Under the pieces are notes generated by a model, which was given only the letters and a program-made list of their open reading frames with translations, searched no databases and was not told the origin of the DNA. Positions 36,634-46,246 of a stretch of DNA of 64,000 nucleotides are shown in pieces (position 1 is the first letter of the stretch; each line of letters opens with the position of its first letter). The stretch spans positions 20,155-84,154 of the forward strand of contig NZ_AQXM01000053.1 in assembly GCF_000376245.1 (NCBI RefSeq), given 5' to 3'. Origin of the DNA: Acaricomes phytoseiuli DSM 14247 (GTDB lineage Bacteria > Actinomycetota > Actinomycetes > Actinomycetales > Micrococcaceae). Made by a program: the position numbers and the translations under genes.

Positions 36634-37740
36634 ATGCCTCTTACCGATGGCCCCCGCGTCCCCTTGCTCCTCGATGTTGACACTGGCATTGATGACTCCC
36701 TGGCGTTGCTGTATCTACTGGCCAGCCCCGAGGCCGAGATCTTGGGCATCAGCTGCACCGCAGGTAATGTCCCGGCCCCGCAGGTGGCGGTGAACAACCT
36801 GGCCTGGCTGGAGCTCTGCGCTCCGGCGTTCAGCACGGGGGCACCGGAGGAGATCGAGGTGAGCCTCGGCTCGGAAGTCCCGCTCCTCGCCCCGCTGATG
36901 ACCACAGAGGACACCCACGGCCCGCAGGGCATCGGCTACGCCGAGCTGCCGCGGCCGAGGCGTCCGGTCTCGGAACGCCATGCTGCCCGGCTGTGGAGTG
37001 AAACCGTGCGTGAGCGGCCGGGTCAGATCACCGGCCTGATCACCGGCCCGCTGACCAATCTGGCCCTGGCCATCCGGCTCGATCCGGAGCTGCCGTTTCT
37101 GCTCAAGCGCATCGTGATCATGGGCGGCTGTTTCAACCATCCTGGCAACACCACACCGGTCAGCGAGTGGAATATTGCCGTGGACCCCGAGGCGGCAAAA
37201 CTGGTCCTGGACGCTTTCAGCGCGCTGCCCCCGGAACGCCAGCCCATCATCTGCCCCCTTGATGTCACGGAGTCCGTGGTGATGACTCCGGAACATCTGG
37301 CCAGGTTGAGCGTCGCCGCCGGCTGCGAGTCTCCGGAACGGCCGGATCAGCAAGATCCGCCAGGGACGCGTTCCACCGCCGCCAACGAACTCATCCGGCA
37401 GTTCAGCGATGCGGTGCGGTTCTACTTCGAATTCCACCGGGATCACGGCCAGGGCTACCTCAGCCATATGCACGATCCTTTTGCCGCTGCAGTGGCCTTG
37501 AACCCTGAAATCGTCAGGCTGCGGCACACTACGGCGGATGTGGAACTGGCCGGTTCGCTGACTCGTGGCGCGACGATAGCCGACTGGCAAGGGCATTGGG
37601 GAAGGCCCCGGAACGCCTGGGTCGGGCTGGAGACCGACCCGGAACGCTTCTTCGACCAACTCATCGAACGCGTCGGCGCACTGGCGAGGAGACTCGACCA
37701 GTCAGGGCGTTCAGGGAGCGCTCAGGACCGCCGTCGCTGA
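36634..37740 (+). CDS. Inosine/uridine-preferring nucleoside hydrolase
   Basis: 368 residues. The calcium-binding signature PLLLDVDTGIDDSLALLYLL is near the N terminus, with GLITGPLTNLALAIRL, NHPGNTTPVSEWNIAVDPEA and HMHDPFAAAVAL later. Splits ribonucleosides into base and ribose for salvage. ATG at 36634. Its 3' end overlaps the end of the next minus-strand gene by 30 bases. Confidence 0.92.
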   Translation: MPLTDGPRVPLLLDVDTGIDDSLALLYLLASPEAEILGISCTAGNVPAPQVAVNNLAWLELCAPAFSTGAPEEIEVSLGSEVPLLAPLMTTEDTHGPQGIGYAELPRPRRPVSERHAARLWSETVRERPGQITGLITGPLTNLALAIRLDPELPFLLKRIVIMGGCFNHPGNTTPVSEWNIAVDPEAAKLVLDAFSALPPERQPIICPLDVTESVVMTPEHLARLSVAAGCESPERPDQQDPPGTRSTAANELIRQFSDAVRFYFEFHRDHGQGYLSHMHDPFAAAVALNPEIVRLRHTTADVELAGSLTRGATIADWQGHWGRPRNAWVGLETDPERFFDQLIERVGALARRLDQSGRSGSAQDRRR

Positions 37741-38585
37741 ATTCGGCCCCCAGCCGTTGCCCGTGACCGTAATCGGAACAGACCCCTGGCCGGATTGCCC
37801 GGCGAGCAGACCGATACGCAGATAGTTCACTCCGCCGCCGTCAGCATTCCCCGTGGTGCAGCTCAGGCTCTGCCCCGCGGGGGTGCAGCTCCAACCCAGC
37901 GGACCAGCATCCACATAGTCGTAGCTCAGCCCTGCGGGCAGGTCTACGAGCACGCGCCCCCCACAGACCGGGCCACTACTCGTGGGCTGCAGGGAAATCC
38001 TGAGCGTGACCGCCGCTGGGTCGAAAGCGTCCCGGCTGAAACTGGCTGAGGGCTGGAGGGCGTTCGGCGCGGCTGGCGGCTGGACCTCATCGGAAGGCTG
38101 CGTTGGAGACGGGGGGAGGCGAGACCGGCAGGACAGGGACCACCACCGACGGTTCATCCGGCCCGGTGGGCTGCACCGGCTCCGACTCCGTCGGTTCCGC
38201 CGGAGGGCTCGGATCCGAAGTAGCCGATGGCTCGCTCACCGTCGTGCCCTCGCTATCCGTCGCGAGATCCACGTCGGCTGACGGCTGGCGCAGGATCAAG
38301 AAGGTCGCAAGGCCCAGAATCAGGAGTAGGGCCGCCGCCCCGCCGAGCCATTGCGCGAGCCTGTTACCGGATTTCCCTGCGGGTGGCTGCGCCGCGGAGG
38401 CCCCCGATGCTTCAGCGGCTACGCCGCCGGCGCCGGCGAGGCCCGCGCCGCCTGCTGTCGCGGGGAACAGGGCCATCCCGGCAACGCCGACGATTCCGGG
38501 GCCGATGACCCGGCGCAGACTCTCATTGACCTCGGTGATGTCGTGCAATGCGGTGGTGCAGTAGATGCATCCGCGAATATGGCTC
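37711..38585 (-). pseudogene. Zinc-finger, membrane and surface domain of a broken sigma-factor fusion
   Basis: Continuation of the sigma gene above, in two further frames. From ~38581 the frame reads HIRGCIYCTTALHDITEVNE (H-x3-C-x2-C, the zinc anti-sigma motif), RRVIGPGIVGVAGMALF, one membrane helix (GGAAALLLILGLATFLIL) and a Ser/Pro/Glu linker, stopping at 38087. At G6/C6 (38111-38116) the frame changes again to SPTQPSDEVQPPAAP and a DUF11-like beta domain (VLVDLPAGLSYDYVDAGPLG, VPITVTGNG), ending TGA 37711. Removing one base at each site restores a 507-residue single protein with the sigma domain. Confidence 0.75.
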
Positions 38586-39236
38586 TAGTACCTGCTGCGA
38601 GCGCCGAGTGGGAAGCTTGCTGCGCACTAAAGCCCCGAGCTGAGAAGCGTATTTGCGGCAATCCGCGCGAGGGGTCTGCTGCAGGTGACTCTGCAGATAG
38701 GCCTGGCGCAGTGTCTCCCGGGAACGATAAGCCAGCGCGGCCACCGCATTGGCCTCGATACCGAGGATCTCGGTGATCTCGTGCGGCTTCTTGCCTTCAA
38801 CCTCGGTCATCCACAGCACCAGGCGAGCGCGCTCCGGCAGTGACTCGAAGGCGTTCCGCACGATCTCGGCTTCGTAGCGGGCCGCAGAGTCGTCCTGGAC
38901 TACCTGCTCAGCCTGCCCCGTGTACTCCGAGACCAGATCGACCCTCGAAGATCTGCCGAAATTCCGATTCGCCAGATTGCGCACCGCACCCAGGAGGTAA
39001 CCCCGGAAGAAGACATCCGGGCCTTCTCCGGCACGCAGCTTCAAGAGCGTGCTCGCGAAGGCTTCTGCTACGAAGTCGGCGGCGTCTTCATGCCGGGCGC
39101 CCATCTGGATGGCGATGCCTTTAGCCACCGAACTGTGCCGGCGGTACAGTTCGGCATAGGCCTCATCATCACCGCCGCGAGTATCTGCGATCAGATCCTC
39201 ATCAGAACGGTTCTGATAGTCCTCGAGCGTACTCAT
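38523..39236 (-). CDS. ECF-like sigma-70 family factor (C-terminally shifted)
   Basis: Sigma region 2 (DDEAYAELYRRHSSVAKGIA, FRGYLLGAVRNLANRNFG) and region 4 (ARLVLWMTEVEGKKPHEITE to AALAYRSRETLRQAYLQSHL) are intact. The protein then reads DCRKYASQLGALVRSKLPTR and, past GAG at 38583-38585, falls into a non-homologous tail of about 20 residues; the expected zinc-finger continues in the next frame. Such factors, fused to a membrane-tethered zinc domain, are held at the membrane until released. The truncated version would be soluble and possibly unregulated. ATG at 39236 preferred to GTG 39248. Confidence 0.85.
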   Translation of the reverse strand: MSTLEDYQNRSDEDLIADTRGGDDEAYAELYRRHSSVAKGIAIQMGARHEDAADFVAEAFASTLLKLRAGEGPDVFFRGYLLGAVRNLANRNFGRSSRVDLVSEYTGQAEQVVQDDSAARYEAEIVRNAFESLPERARLVLWMTEVEGKKPHEITEILGIEANAVAALAYRSRETLRQAYLQSHLQQTPRADCRKYASQLGALVRSKLPTRRSQQVLEPYSRMHLLHHRIARHHRGQ

Positions 39237-39279
39237 TCCCACCCCCACATCTTCTCTTGCTGGCCTTTCCTGACGATTC

Positions 39280-41175
39280 TTATCTCTTATGTACCCGGTC
39301 TACCCGGAGTGCCTGAAGTTTCCGCCCCGCGCCACGGCTGAGCAGGAACCCTGCCCCCAGGATCAGCGAGGTGATCGCCAGAGGCAGCATCATACCCGCT
39401 CCAGAACCGGTGACCGCCAAAGGGTCGCCATCATCGCGGGCGTCAGGGGCAGGATCTTGTGGCGCATCAGTAGAGTCTCCCCCGGAGTCCGAGCTCGGAT
39501 CCCCGGGCTCCTTGGTCACCGCTGTCACGACTTCCGGGACCTCTGTATTGCCCGCAGTGGTGCTGCTGACCGCGTTCCGGAGCGTGTCAGAGGATCCGGT
39601 GGCGATCACCCTCACCGAGTACTGCACGGTGACGGTCTGACCGATGGACAGCAGTCCTTGCCAACGGATCGAGCTGGAATCGCTGAGCGCCCGGCCGCTC
39701 GTCGCATCGATGTCCCCGCGGAAAGCGGCACCGCCGATCACTCCGCTGAGATCATCGGTGAAGTCAGCTCGCAGATCGGTGCGGCCGACATTTTTTCCGG
39801 TCACCGTGTACGTCACGACCTGGCCCGGCGAAGCAGTAGCCCGGTCCACGTTTTTAGTGAGCTGGAACCCGGAGAGGTCCACGGTCACGGGCTGCGGCAG
39901 CAGGACGTTGCCCAGGGTGCTGCTCACCCGGTTGATGAGTTGGTATTTGGTCAGCGGCGGGGCTTTGACCTGCACTCCGAAAGAGACTGTAGCGCTCTGG
40001 CCCGGGTTCAGATCACCGCGCCAGATCAGGGCGCTGCCCGTGAATTCGAGGCTTCCGGTATTCGTCACGGCGTCGCCGAGATAGTTCGATTCGTCCAGGA
40101 CTTGATCGAGTTCATCGGTGAAATTCGCGGGCAGGGCGGTGCTGCCGGTGTTCCGTGCCGTCACTTCGAAACGAACCGTCTCCCCGGGGTTTGCGGTGCT
40201 GCGATCCGCGGGTTTCGTGATCTCCACGCGCGGCTCGGCCACTGGCGGAACAGGCGGAACCGGCATGACCTCAGCCGAGGCGAGATCCGTCAGCCGGTAG
40301 TCGTAGGTGGCCGGAGTGGTGACCTGACCCGCCACTGCTGATTCCCCGGTCTTAGGGTCGATCCGGTAGAGCGTACCGTCGGCATGACCGGAGTACCAGG
40401 CACCGGCGTGCCAGGCGAATCCGTAATTAGCAGTACCGGCGGCCAGTGCCGGGCCGGAGATCGATAGCACAGGTGTAGCGGTCATGCTCTCGGCGCTGAA
40501 GGAATCGACGTTATAGCGGTAGATTTTCCCCTCGCCATTGCCGAAGATCAGGCCGAAGAGGTTGCCGTCTTGGTCGAAAGCATAGTCCGGAGCGGCGAAG
40601 CCGTTGGCCCAGACCTGCTCATCTGACTGCGTGGAGGTCACGGGGCCGCTGATCACCGTGGCGCCGGTTCGCGGGTCGAAGCGGGAAAGCCTGGTGTTCT
40701 GGGCGGTCTGCAGATTGGTCCCCAGCCAGACGGTACCGTCCGGGGACACCGACAAACCGCCCCAGGCCTGCTGAGCTTGAGCCGCAGAGCCGATCTCGGT
40801 GATCCCGCTATCACCATTCTTCAGACCGTAGAGCTGAGGGTAGGCCGTGTTGTACCGGCTGCCCACGAATTGCAGACCGCCCATGGAGTCTGGCCCCAGG
40901 CCTAGATTCGAGGCCCAGTAATCGGGAGCCCCGGCAGCGGTCTGAGCGGTGACCTGAGTGGTTTTCTGCCCGTCTGCTCCGACGAACTCGAAGATCTGAT
41001 TTCCGGAGGAGCCGTAGAGGCCTGCGGGATTGATGGCTACCGGGTCCGTCTGGGGCGTGAGCGGCCAGGTATCCCCCGGAGCTGAGGATGCTGATGAGGG
41101 TACAGCCATCATCGCGACGAAAAGCGCCGCGATTCCTACAACGGCAGCCAAAAGCCGTTTAACTTCCCTCCCCAT
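39280..41175 (-). CDS. Secreted DUF11-repeat surface protein with LAxTG-type sortase signal
   Basis: 631 residues. Signal peptide (RLLAAVVGIAALFVAMMAVP...SSA), an N-terminal beta-propeller-like part (about 35-300: GGLSVSPDGTVWLGTN, GTLYRIDPKTGES), two DUF11/isopeptide-type repeats (VEITKPADRSTANPGETV; QLTKNVDRATASPGQVVTYT), a Ser/Asp/Pro linker, and the C-terminal signal DPLAVTGSG + helix + RGAGRKLQ. LAVTG fits class E sortase substrates of high-GC Gram-positives, so it is wall-anchored. It lies just upstream of the sigma-factor gene on the same strand, and the broken sigma fusion ends in the same sort of domain. Confidence 0.85.
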   Translation of the reverse strand: MGREVKRLLAAVVGIAALFVAMMAVPSSASSAPGDTWPLTPQTDPVAINPAGLYGSSGNQIFEFVGADGQKTTQVTAQTAAGAPDYWASNLGLGPDSMGGLQFVGSRYNTAYPQLYGLKNGDSGITEIGSAAQAQQAWGGLSVSPDGTVWLGTNLQTAQNTRLSRFDPRTGATVISGPVTSTQSDEQVWANGFAAPDYAFDQDGNLFGLIFGNGEGKIYRYNVDSFSAESMTATPVLSISGPALAAGTANYGFAWHAGAWYSGHADGTLYRIDPKTGESAVAGQVTTPATYDYRLTDLASAEVMPVPPVPPVAEPRVEITKPADRSTANPGETVRFEVTARNTGSTALPANFTDELDQVLDESNYLGDAVTNTGSLEFTGSALIWRGDLNPGQSATVSFGVQVKAPPLTKYQLINRVSSTLGNVLLPQPVTVDLSGFQLTKNVDRATASPGQVVTYTVTGKNVGRTDLRADFTDDLSGVIGGAAFRGDIDATSGRALSDSSSIRWQGLLSIGQTVTVQYSVRVIATGSSDTLRNAVSSTTAGNTEVPEVVTAVTKEPGDPSSDSGGDSTDAPQDPAPDARDDGDPLAVTGSGAGMMLPLAITSLILGAGFLLSRGAGRKLQALRVDRVHKR

Positions 41176-41591
41176 CAGTCCTTCTTATCCCGAAGCCCGG
41201 CGTCCAGGTTATGCGGCCGAGGCCTCCCCCATACACCTTTACCGCTGCTCGTCATCGCTCATCGGAATAGCACAACGATAGCACGAATAGATGATAGACA
41301 GCCTGAAAACAGCGTACATTCAGCCACCCAGACAGCCTGCAGTCCGTGAACAATCAGGCAGAATACATGCGATCGCATCTAGTAGGCAAGGTGAAATCTC
41401 CTCAAAATTAAGTGTCATATATCACAATCATTGTTCTCGCTATGCATCGTCATAACCGGCTACTGAGCAGTACATCTCGACAGGTGCAAGCGTGAAATTC
41501 GGGGGCTTTCGGGCGAACCAGACCCCCTTCAGCAGCCACTTGATGACTGACCAGATTGACTACGGACGCGGAGAGGGGAGATCAGCAAACA
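41176..41591. other. AT-richer divergent intergenic region with palindrome
   Basis: 416 bases, visibly more AT-rich than the surroundings (41380-41450). A perfect 12-bp palindrome ATGCGATCGCAT is at 41367-41378. No gene found; it likely holds divergent promoters for the surface protein and the epimerase-like gene. The base composition hints at acquired DNA. Confidence 0.45.
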
Positions 41592-42677
41592 ATGACGACA
41601 ATGACGACAGTGATGGCCTACTCCGGCACTCGTGCCGAAGCCGCGCGTCTCATGCCCGTGCTGGCAGCGCTGCGCGTATCAGGTCTGCGCACGATTCACC
41701 TGCACCCCGCCGGGAACAGCACAGCGGCTTCGATCGGCGAGCTCTTCGGGATTGATGATCGGCGAGCCCTCGACCTGAAGGGCAGCGGCCATCGTCGTAC
41801 TGCTGCACTGCGCACCGTCCTCGCGGAGTACGCTCCTGACGCCATGCTGATCCATCCCGCTACTCAGGACTCTCGCACCACTGGCCGCACCGCGCATCAA
41901 GAAGGCATCCCTGTGGTGAGCATCGATTCATGGCCCACAGCGCATAAAGCCGGGACTGCTGATCTCTACCTGGAAAGTCATGAGCTCCACCGTCGGCACC
42001 TGATTGAGTCGGGAGCCCCGGGCTCAGCGGTCAGCACCATCGGCAGCACCACAACAGACTGCTTCCTCCGAGGCATCTCACAGGCCCAGATCGATTCTGA
42101 TCAGCGTCGCGCACGGGCAGTAACGCCTCAACTCCGGCAGGCTTTCAGGTCGGGCCGGCAGCTGGACTTCCTGGTGGCACAGCGCTTCGAGGGGCTGCGC
42201 GCCAAGCAGCTCAGCCGATGCCTGCAGGAGTTCACTCGGGCACAGGAGGCCCGGACCGTGGTCTTCTCCATCGATCACCCCGTGTTGGCCAGGCGAGTGC
42301 GAGCTGGTGTTGAAGCGCCGAATCTCGTCGTCACGGGCGCACTGGACTATCAGGACTACTGCCGAGTACTGGCTCGGAGTACCGCAGTAACCACGGATGT
42401 GCCTTCGATTCAGCGCGATGCGCTCACCTTGGGCAAGCGGATCACGCCCATCCTCGAGTCACCCGCCCTGCTGTCCCTTGGCAACAGCAGGTCAAGACGA
42501 AGGAAACAGTCTCAGGACATCGCAGAACCGCAGTCCGGAGACGGCCTGGCCGCATTACGCGCGGCCTCGGCCATCAATAAATTCTTGGGATGGAAACCGG
42601 CTGCGCAGCCGCATCCGGTCACAGCCCTGGCCTCGCAGGCTGCTCCAGTACGAGAGCTGCAGCAAGCCGCATGTTAA
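41592..42677 (+). CDS. Divergent UDP-N-acetylglucosamine 2-epimerase-like protein
   Basis: About 361 residues with the GT-B-like epimerase plan: SGTRAEAARLMPVLAALR (compare G-T-R-P-E of WecB), LLVH-like region MLIHPATQDSRTTGRTAHQE, and late DYQDYCRVLARSTAVTTDVPSIQRDALTLG (where WecB has D-S/T-G-G-x-Q-E-E). The catalytic GGxQEE motif is changed to V-P-S-I-Q-R-D and the usual His/Glu acid-base pairs are not obvious, so activity is doubtful. Start uncertain: ATG 41592 taken, TTG 41556 possible. No polysaccharide genes adjoin. Confidence 0.6.
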   Translation: MTTMTTVMAYSGTRAEAARLMPVLAALRVSGLRTIHLHPAGNSTAASIGELFGIDDRRALDLKGSGHRRTAALRTVLAEYAPDAMLIHPATQDSRTTGRTAHQEGIPVVSIDSWPTAHKAGTADLYLESHELHRRHLIESGAPGSAVSTIGSTTTDCFLRGISQAQIDSDQRRARAVTPQLRQAFRSGRQLDFLVAQRFEGLRAKQLSRCLQEFTRAQEARTVVFSIDHPVLARRVRAGVEAPNLVVTGALDYQDYCRVLARSTAVTTDVPSIQRDALTLGKRITPILESPALLSLGNSRSRRRKQSQDIAEPQSGDGLAALRAASAINKFLGWKPAAQPHPVTALASQAAPVRELQQAAC

Positions 42678-43046
42678 AACGTTCCTTCTACCTCGCAGAG
42701 AGGGCCTGATAATTCAAGGTTCACTCCCGGCACCTCACCGGGCTGATGAACCCGCAAGTCTCCGCATCAGTGTTTTCCCCTAAACAGAATCGCTGGCGCA
42801 GACCCGGTGGATCCCCCAAATCCGTCGGGGACGGGTAGTTTCTCCCCCGAAAAGCCCGTCCAAGGAGGCAGCCGGTGCGTCGCCTTACCCCTATTTGCGT
42901 GACGCACCGGCTCGCTCCTACCTCGCCGTGTTCACCGCGCAACGGGCAGCACCGGGTCTGAACAGACTGGTCTCGACCCTGATCAGCCCAACCTCAGCCT
43001 TTGTTTTTGCCGAAGTCTTTACCGGGATCTTTACTGGCCTCTGTCT
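42678..43046. other. Convergent intergenic region with paired inverted repeats
   Basis: 369 bases between two converging genes. GGACGGG (42829-42835) pairs with CCCGTCC (42855-42861), and GCCGGTGCGTC (42871-42881) pairs perfectly with 42901-42911 over a 19-base loop. They may be terminators or a structured RNA; no coding frame is convincing. Confidence 0.5.
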
Positions 43047-43460
43047 TTACTGAACCTCTGCGGGCTCTTCAGTCTGATAAGGACCGCGTACCCGCAGCGA
43101 AGCGATAACACCGCTGCCAGCGGCCAGAAATGCGTCGATACGTCTTCTCAGGTGCTCATCGCAGTAGAGGTTGCGCTTGGACTCGTCGCTCACCTGCAGC
43201 CGCCAACGCCCGGGCTGGCTACATTCGGCACACAAGGACACCGTCTGGCCTGTGACAGTGGTGATCTGCCGGCCATTGAGGCCCAGGTACTCCTCGAGCA
43301 CCCCGGGCTCCTGCCAGTAGATAGTTTCCCAGTTGTTGGACTCGTAATTCCATCTGTTGGTCTCCACAGGGATCTCCACGCCATCCTCTAGACGCTGCAA
43401 GGCCTCGTCCTGAGGCAAGTACCCCCACGGTGTATACACCAACTTAGGTAATTTAGACAC
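43047..43460 (-). CDS. Hypothetical protein with putative zinc-binding cysteines
   Basis: 137 residues, GTG start at 43460 with AAGGAG six bases upstream. Starts SKLPKLVYTPWGYLPQDEAL; the middle has SLCAECSQPGRW and NLYCDEHLRRRID, a C-x2-C...C-x2-H pattern that could bind zinc. I do not recognise a family. Acidic N-terminal half, no signal or membrane segment. Confidence 0.65.
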   Translation of the reverse strand: MSKLPKLVYTPWGYLPQDEALQRLEDGVEIPVETNRWNYESNNWETIYWQEPGVLEEYLGLNGRQITTVTGQTVSLCAECSQPGRWRLQVSDESKRNLYCDEHLRRRIDAFLAAGSGVIASLRVRGPYQTEEPAEVQ

Positions 43461-43742
43461 CGGATCTCCTTAGTTATTCTTTATGCCGGCTTTCTACGAA
43501 ACTTTACTCCTCGGCGGGGTCCCCCCAAGCACAGTTGGTCTCTTTCCGGCTAGACCTACTGGTTAGATTTTTTAACCAAGTGGCGCAGAAAAGATCAGTT
43601 ACGGCGCTCGTGACGCTATGGTCTGGTGAAATAGGTTTCAGCGCGAAAGGAAAATACTGCAAAGTTTTTTTCGAATCCATCTTCAGGGACCAGTGCCATC
43701 AGCAGATATTCCGGATACCAGGAGTTCTCAGGAAGGAGAAAA

Positions 43743-43781
43743 CCCGCCTGACTCTGAGCCACTCCAGCAGAGTCACGCGGG
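43743..43781 (-). terminator. Terminator after tRNA-Met
   Basis: Arms 43743-43756 and 43768-43781 (CCCGC, one mismatch, TGACTCTG) followed on the minus strand by TTTTCTCC. It lies just past the 3' end of tRNA-Met. The rest of the 43461-43742 gap shows nothing I can name. Confidence 0.75.
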
Positions 43782-43786
43782 CGTTC

Positions 43787-43863
43787 TGGTAGCGGTGGGG
43801 AGGCTCGATCTCCCGACCTCACGATTATGAGTCGTGCGCTCTAACCAACTGAGCTACACCGCC
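43787..43863 (-). tRNA. tRNA-Met (CAT)
   Basis: 77 bases including encoded CCA. Acceptor GGCGGTG with CACCGCT, D arm TAGCTCAGTTGGTTAGAGC, anticodon stem CACGA, loop with CAT, T arm with GATCGAGC. Features of an elongator rather than initiator tRNA (first pair present, no three-G:C-pair anticodon stem). Confidence 0.95.
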
Positions 43864-43939
43864 ATAACAACGAGGGGCTCAGCTGCACAATCTTCGCGGC
43901 TTACCGCTAGGACGTTGCGCAGCGGGCCTTCTCATCGAG

Positions 43940-44011
43940 AGCCCCGACCGGGAATCGATCCCGGGACCTCCATCTTACCAAGATGGCGCTCTACCACTGA
44001 GCTATCGGGGC
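43940..44011 (-). tRNA. tRNA-Thr (GGT)
   Basis: 72 bases. Acceptor GCCCCGA/TCGGGGC, anticodon stem CCATC/GATGG around loop TTGGTAA giving anticodon GGT, T arm CCGGGATCGATTCCCGG. Lies 76 bases upstream of tRNA-Met, probably co-transcribed with it. Confidence 0.95.
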
Positions 44012-44103
44012 AACGAATGAATACTTTACCAGCGCATACGGTCGAGGAGAAATCGGGAGCAGTCACCCCGGCTGGGTCAAAACTCAGCTCCTCTTCGCCT
44101 CGC

Positions 44104-45975
44104 TCAGCGCTTGGTCCGGGGCTTTTTCCGTTCTTTCACAGGGCCTTTTCCGGAAGCTTTGGCTGGAGCTGCTTTAGTGCGCTCCTTGCCCTTATTCTTG
44201 CCATAGTCTTTGCCTTGACGGGGGCTGCGGGATTCCCTGGAATAGCCCGTCTCTGCGTCTCGGGCAGCCCGCGGCTTGCGGCCGGTGTCTAGCTCCAGGC
44301 GGATCAGCTCCCCGCCGATCCGGGTCTTCGCCAGCGAACGCCACTGAGCAGGGCTCAGTGCCGCCGGAAGCTCGACCAGCGAATGATCGCTGCGGATATC
44401 GATACCGCCGATCTCCGATGCCTTGAACCCGCCTTCGTTGGCCAGGGCGCCGATAATGGCCCCAGGCATCACCCGCTGCCTGCGTCCCACCGCGATGCGA
44501 TACGTAGCGTTCCCCTCGGTCACCGTCCGGCTAGGACCGCGTGACCCTCTGCCATCGCGCTGCCGGTCGCCCTTCTGGAATTCAGGCGTCGCCGCTAGCT
44601 CCTCGACCAGCAAGGACTCACCGCCCTGCGCCATGAAGGCCAACGCTGCGGCGATCTCTTCGGGAGTGACCTCGTGCTCCGCCTGGTACGAGGCGACCAA
44701 CTCACGGAACGTTGCGAGGTCCTGCCCCGCCAGAGTCTCCGTGATCCGTTCGGCGAACTTGCCTAAACGCAGATTGTTCACCGTCTCGGCACTCGGCAGG
44801 TGCATCTGCTCTACCGGCTGCCGGGTGGCCTTCTCGATCGCCCGGAGTAAATAGCGCTCCCGCGGAGTCATGAACAGGATCGCCTCACCGGAACGGCCCG
44901 CCCTACCGGTACGGCCGATACGGTGCACATAGGATTCCGTGTCGTGCGGGATGTCGTAATTGATCACCAGGCTGATGCGTTCCACATCCAAGCCGCGGGC
45001 CGCCACATCAGTAGCCACGAGCAGATCGATCTCGCCGGAGCGCAGCGCTTCGACAGTGCGTTCGCGCTGCTGCTGGGGAATGTCTCCATTGATCGCCGCG
45101 GCCCGGTATCCCCGGGATTTAAGCTTGTCGGCGACATCTTCAGTGTCCATCTTGGTGCGCACGAAGACAATAGCGCCATCATAGTCCTCGACTTCGAGGA
45201 TCCGGGTCATCGCATCTAATTTATGCGACCCCATGACCTGGAGGTAGCGCTGGCGGGTGTTCTCGCCCGTGGTGGTCTTCGCCTTGACGGAGATCTCCAC
45301 CGGATCATTGAGGTACTGCTGCGCGATCCGGCGGATCTGCCGCGGCATCGTCGCGGAGAACAACGCCACCTGCTTCTCTTCCGGGGTCTGTGCCAGGATC
45401 TGCTCGACATCTTCAGCAAAGCCCATACGCAGCATCTCGTCTGCTTCGTCCAGTACCAGGTACTGGAGCCCGGAAAGGTCTAGCGATCCCTTGCTCAGGT
45501 GATCGATGATGCGTCCCGGGGTGCCGACGACGACCTGGGCGCCCCGGCGCAATCCGGCGAGCTGCGGACCATAGGCGGAACCGCCGTAAACGGGGAGCAC
45601 TGTGAAGCCGTCGAGGTACTTCGCGTAGGACGTGAAGGCCTCGGCGACCTGAATCGCCAGCTCTCGAGTGGGCGCCAGGACAAGTACCTGGGTTCCTTTC
45701 ACCGCGTTGCCGCCTTGCAGATCGGACTGCTCGGCGAGCCGGGAAAGCGCCGGGATGGCGAAAGCCGCGGTCTTGCCGGTGCCGGTCTGCGCCAGGCCGA
45801 CAACATCCCTGCCGTCGAGGAGCACGGGCAGGGTCTTCTCCTGGATGGGTGAGGGCTTCTCATAGCCCACATCGCTCAACGCGGCCAGCACCCGGCCGTC
45901 AAGGGCGAAATCGGTGAATTTGGTTTCTTCGGAGGGCAATGATTCCGAGCTGTGCTCGGCATGGTTCTCGGACAC
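44104..45975 (-). CDS. DEAD-box RNA helicase (DeaD/CsdA type)
   Basis: 623 residues. Q motif YEKPSPIQEKTLPVLLDG, Walker A LAQTGTGKTAAFAIP, PTRELA, DEADEMLRMGF, SAT, and the C-terminal HRIGRTGRAGRSGEA. A DbpA-like RNA-binding domain follows (YRIAVGRRQRVMPGAIIGAL) and a basic Lys/Arg tail. Unwinds structured RNA, typically in cold adaptation and ribosome assembly. ATG at 45975. The 46 to 46.24 kb gap upstream holds no gene. Confidence 0.95.
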   Translation of the reverse strand: MSENHAEHSSESLPSEETKFTDFALDGRVLAALSDVGYEKPSPIQEKTLPVLLDGRDVVGLAQTGTGKTAAFAIPALSRLAEQSDLQGGNAVKGTQVLVLAPTRELAIQVAEAFTSYAKYLDGFTVLPVYGGSAYGPQLAGLRRGAQVVVGTPGRIIDHLSKGSLDLSGLQYLVLDEADEMLRMGFAEDVEQILAQTPEEKQVALFSATMPRQIRRIAQQYLNDPVEISVKAKTTTGENTRQRYLQVMGSHKLDAMTRILEVEDYDGAIVFVRTKMDTEDVADKLKSRGYRAAAINGDIPQQQRERTVEALRSGEIDLLVATDVAARGLDVERISLVINYDIPHDTESYVHRIGRTGRAGRSGEAILFMTPRERYLLRAIEKATRQPVEQMHLPSAETVNNLRLGKFAERITETLAGQDLATFRELVASYQAEHEVTPEEIAAALAFMAQGGESLLVEELAATPEFQKGDRQRDGRGSRGPSRTVTEGNATYRIAVGRRQRVMPGAIIGALANEGGFKASEIGGIDIRSDHSLVELPAALSPAQWRSLAKTRIGGELIRLELDTGRKPRAARDAETGYSRESRSPRQGKDYGKNKGKERTKAAPAKASGKGPVKERKKPRTKR

Positions 45976-46246
45976 GACGATATTTCCTTCTGTAGGTTAG
46001 GAGTGTGCCATCAGCCGTGATGGCGGTACTGGGCCTTCAGGCGATCCCCGCACCACTCGCATCAGAATCCTGCTACTGCAGGTTCGGCGACACACTCCCG
46101 CCTCGATCATCGGGCAGGAAGAAGTCCTTGAAAAGAATCAGGAAAAATAGGGGTCCGTCACTACTAGGCTTTAATAGTCTACCGCCTGAACGGGCCAGAG
46201 ACGACCAAACGCTACCGTGCCCCGTCTCAGGCTCATCTCCTGGGCC

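Noticed and set aside
42785..42915. c-di-AMP (ydaO) or similar riboswitch suggested by AATCCGTC and paired G-runs
   Set aside because: The conserved TCAGCTAACC-type core is absent and both flanking genes converge, leaving no downstream gene to control.
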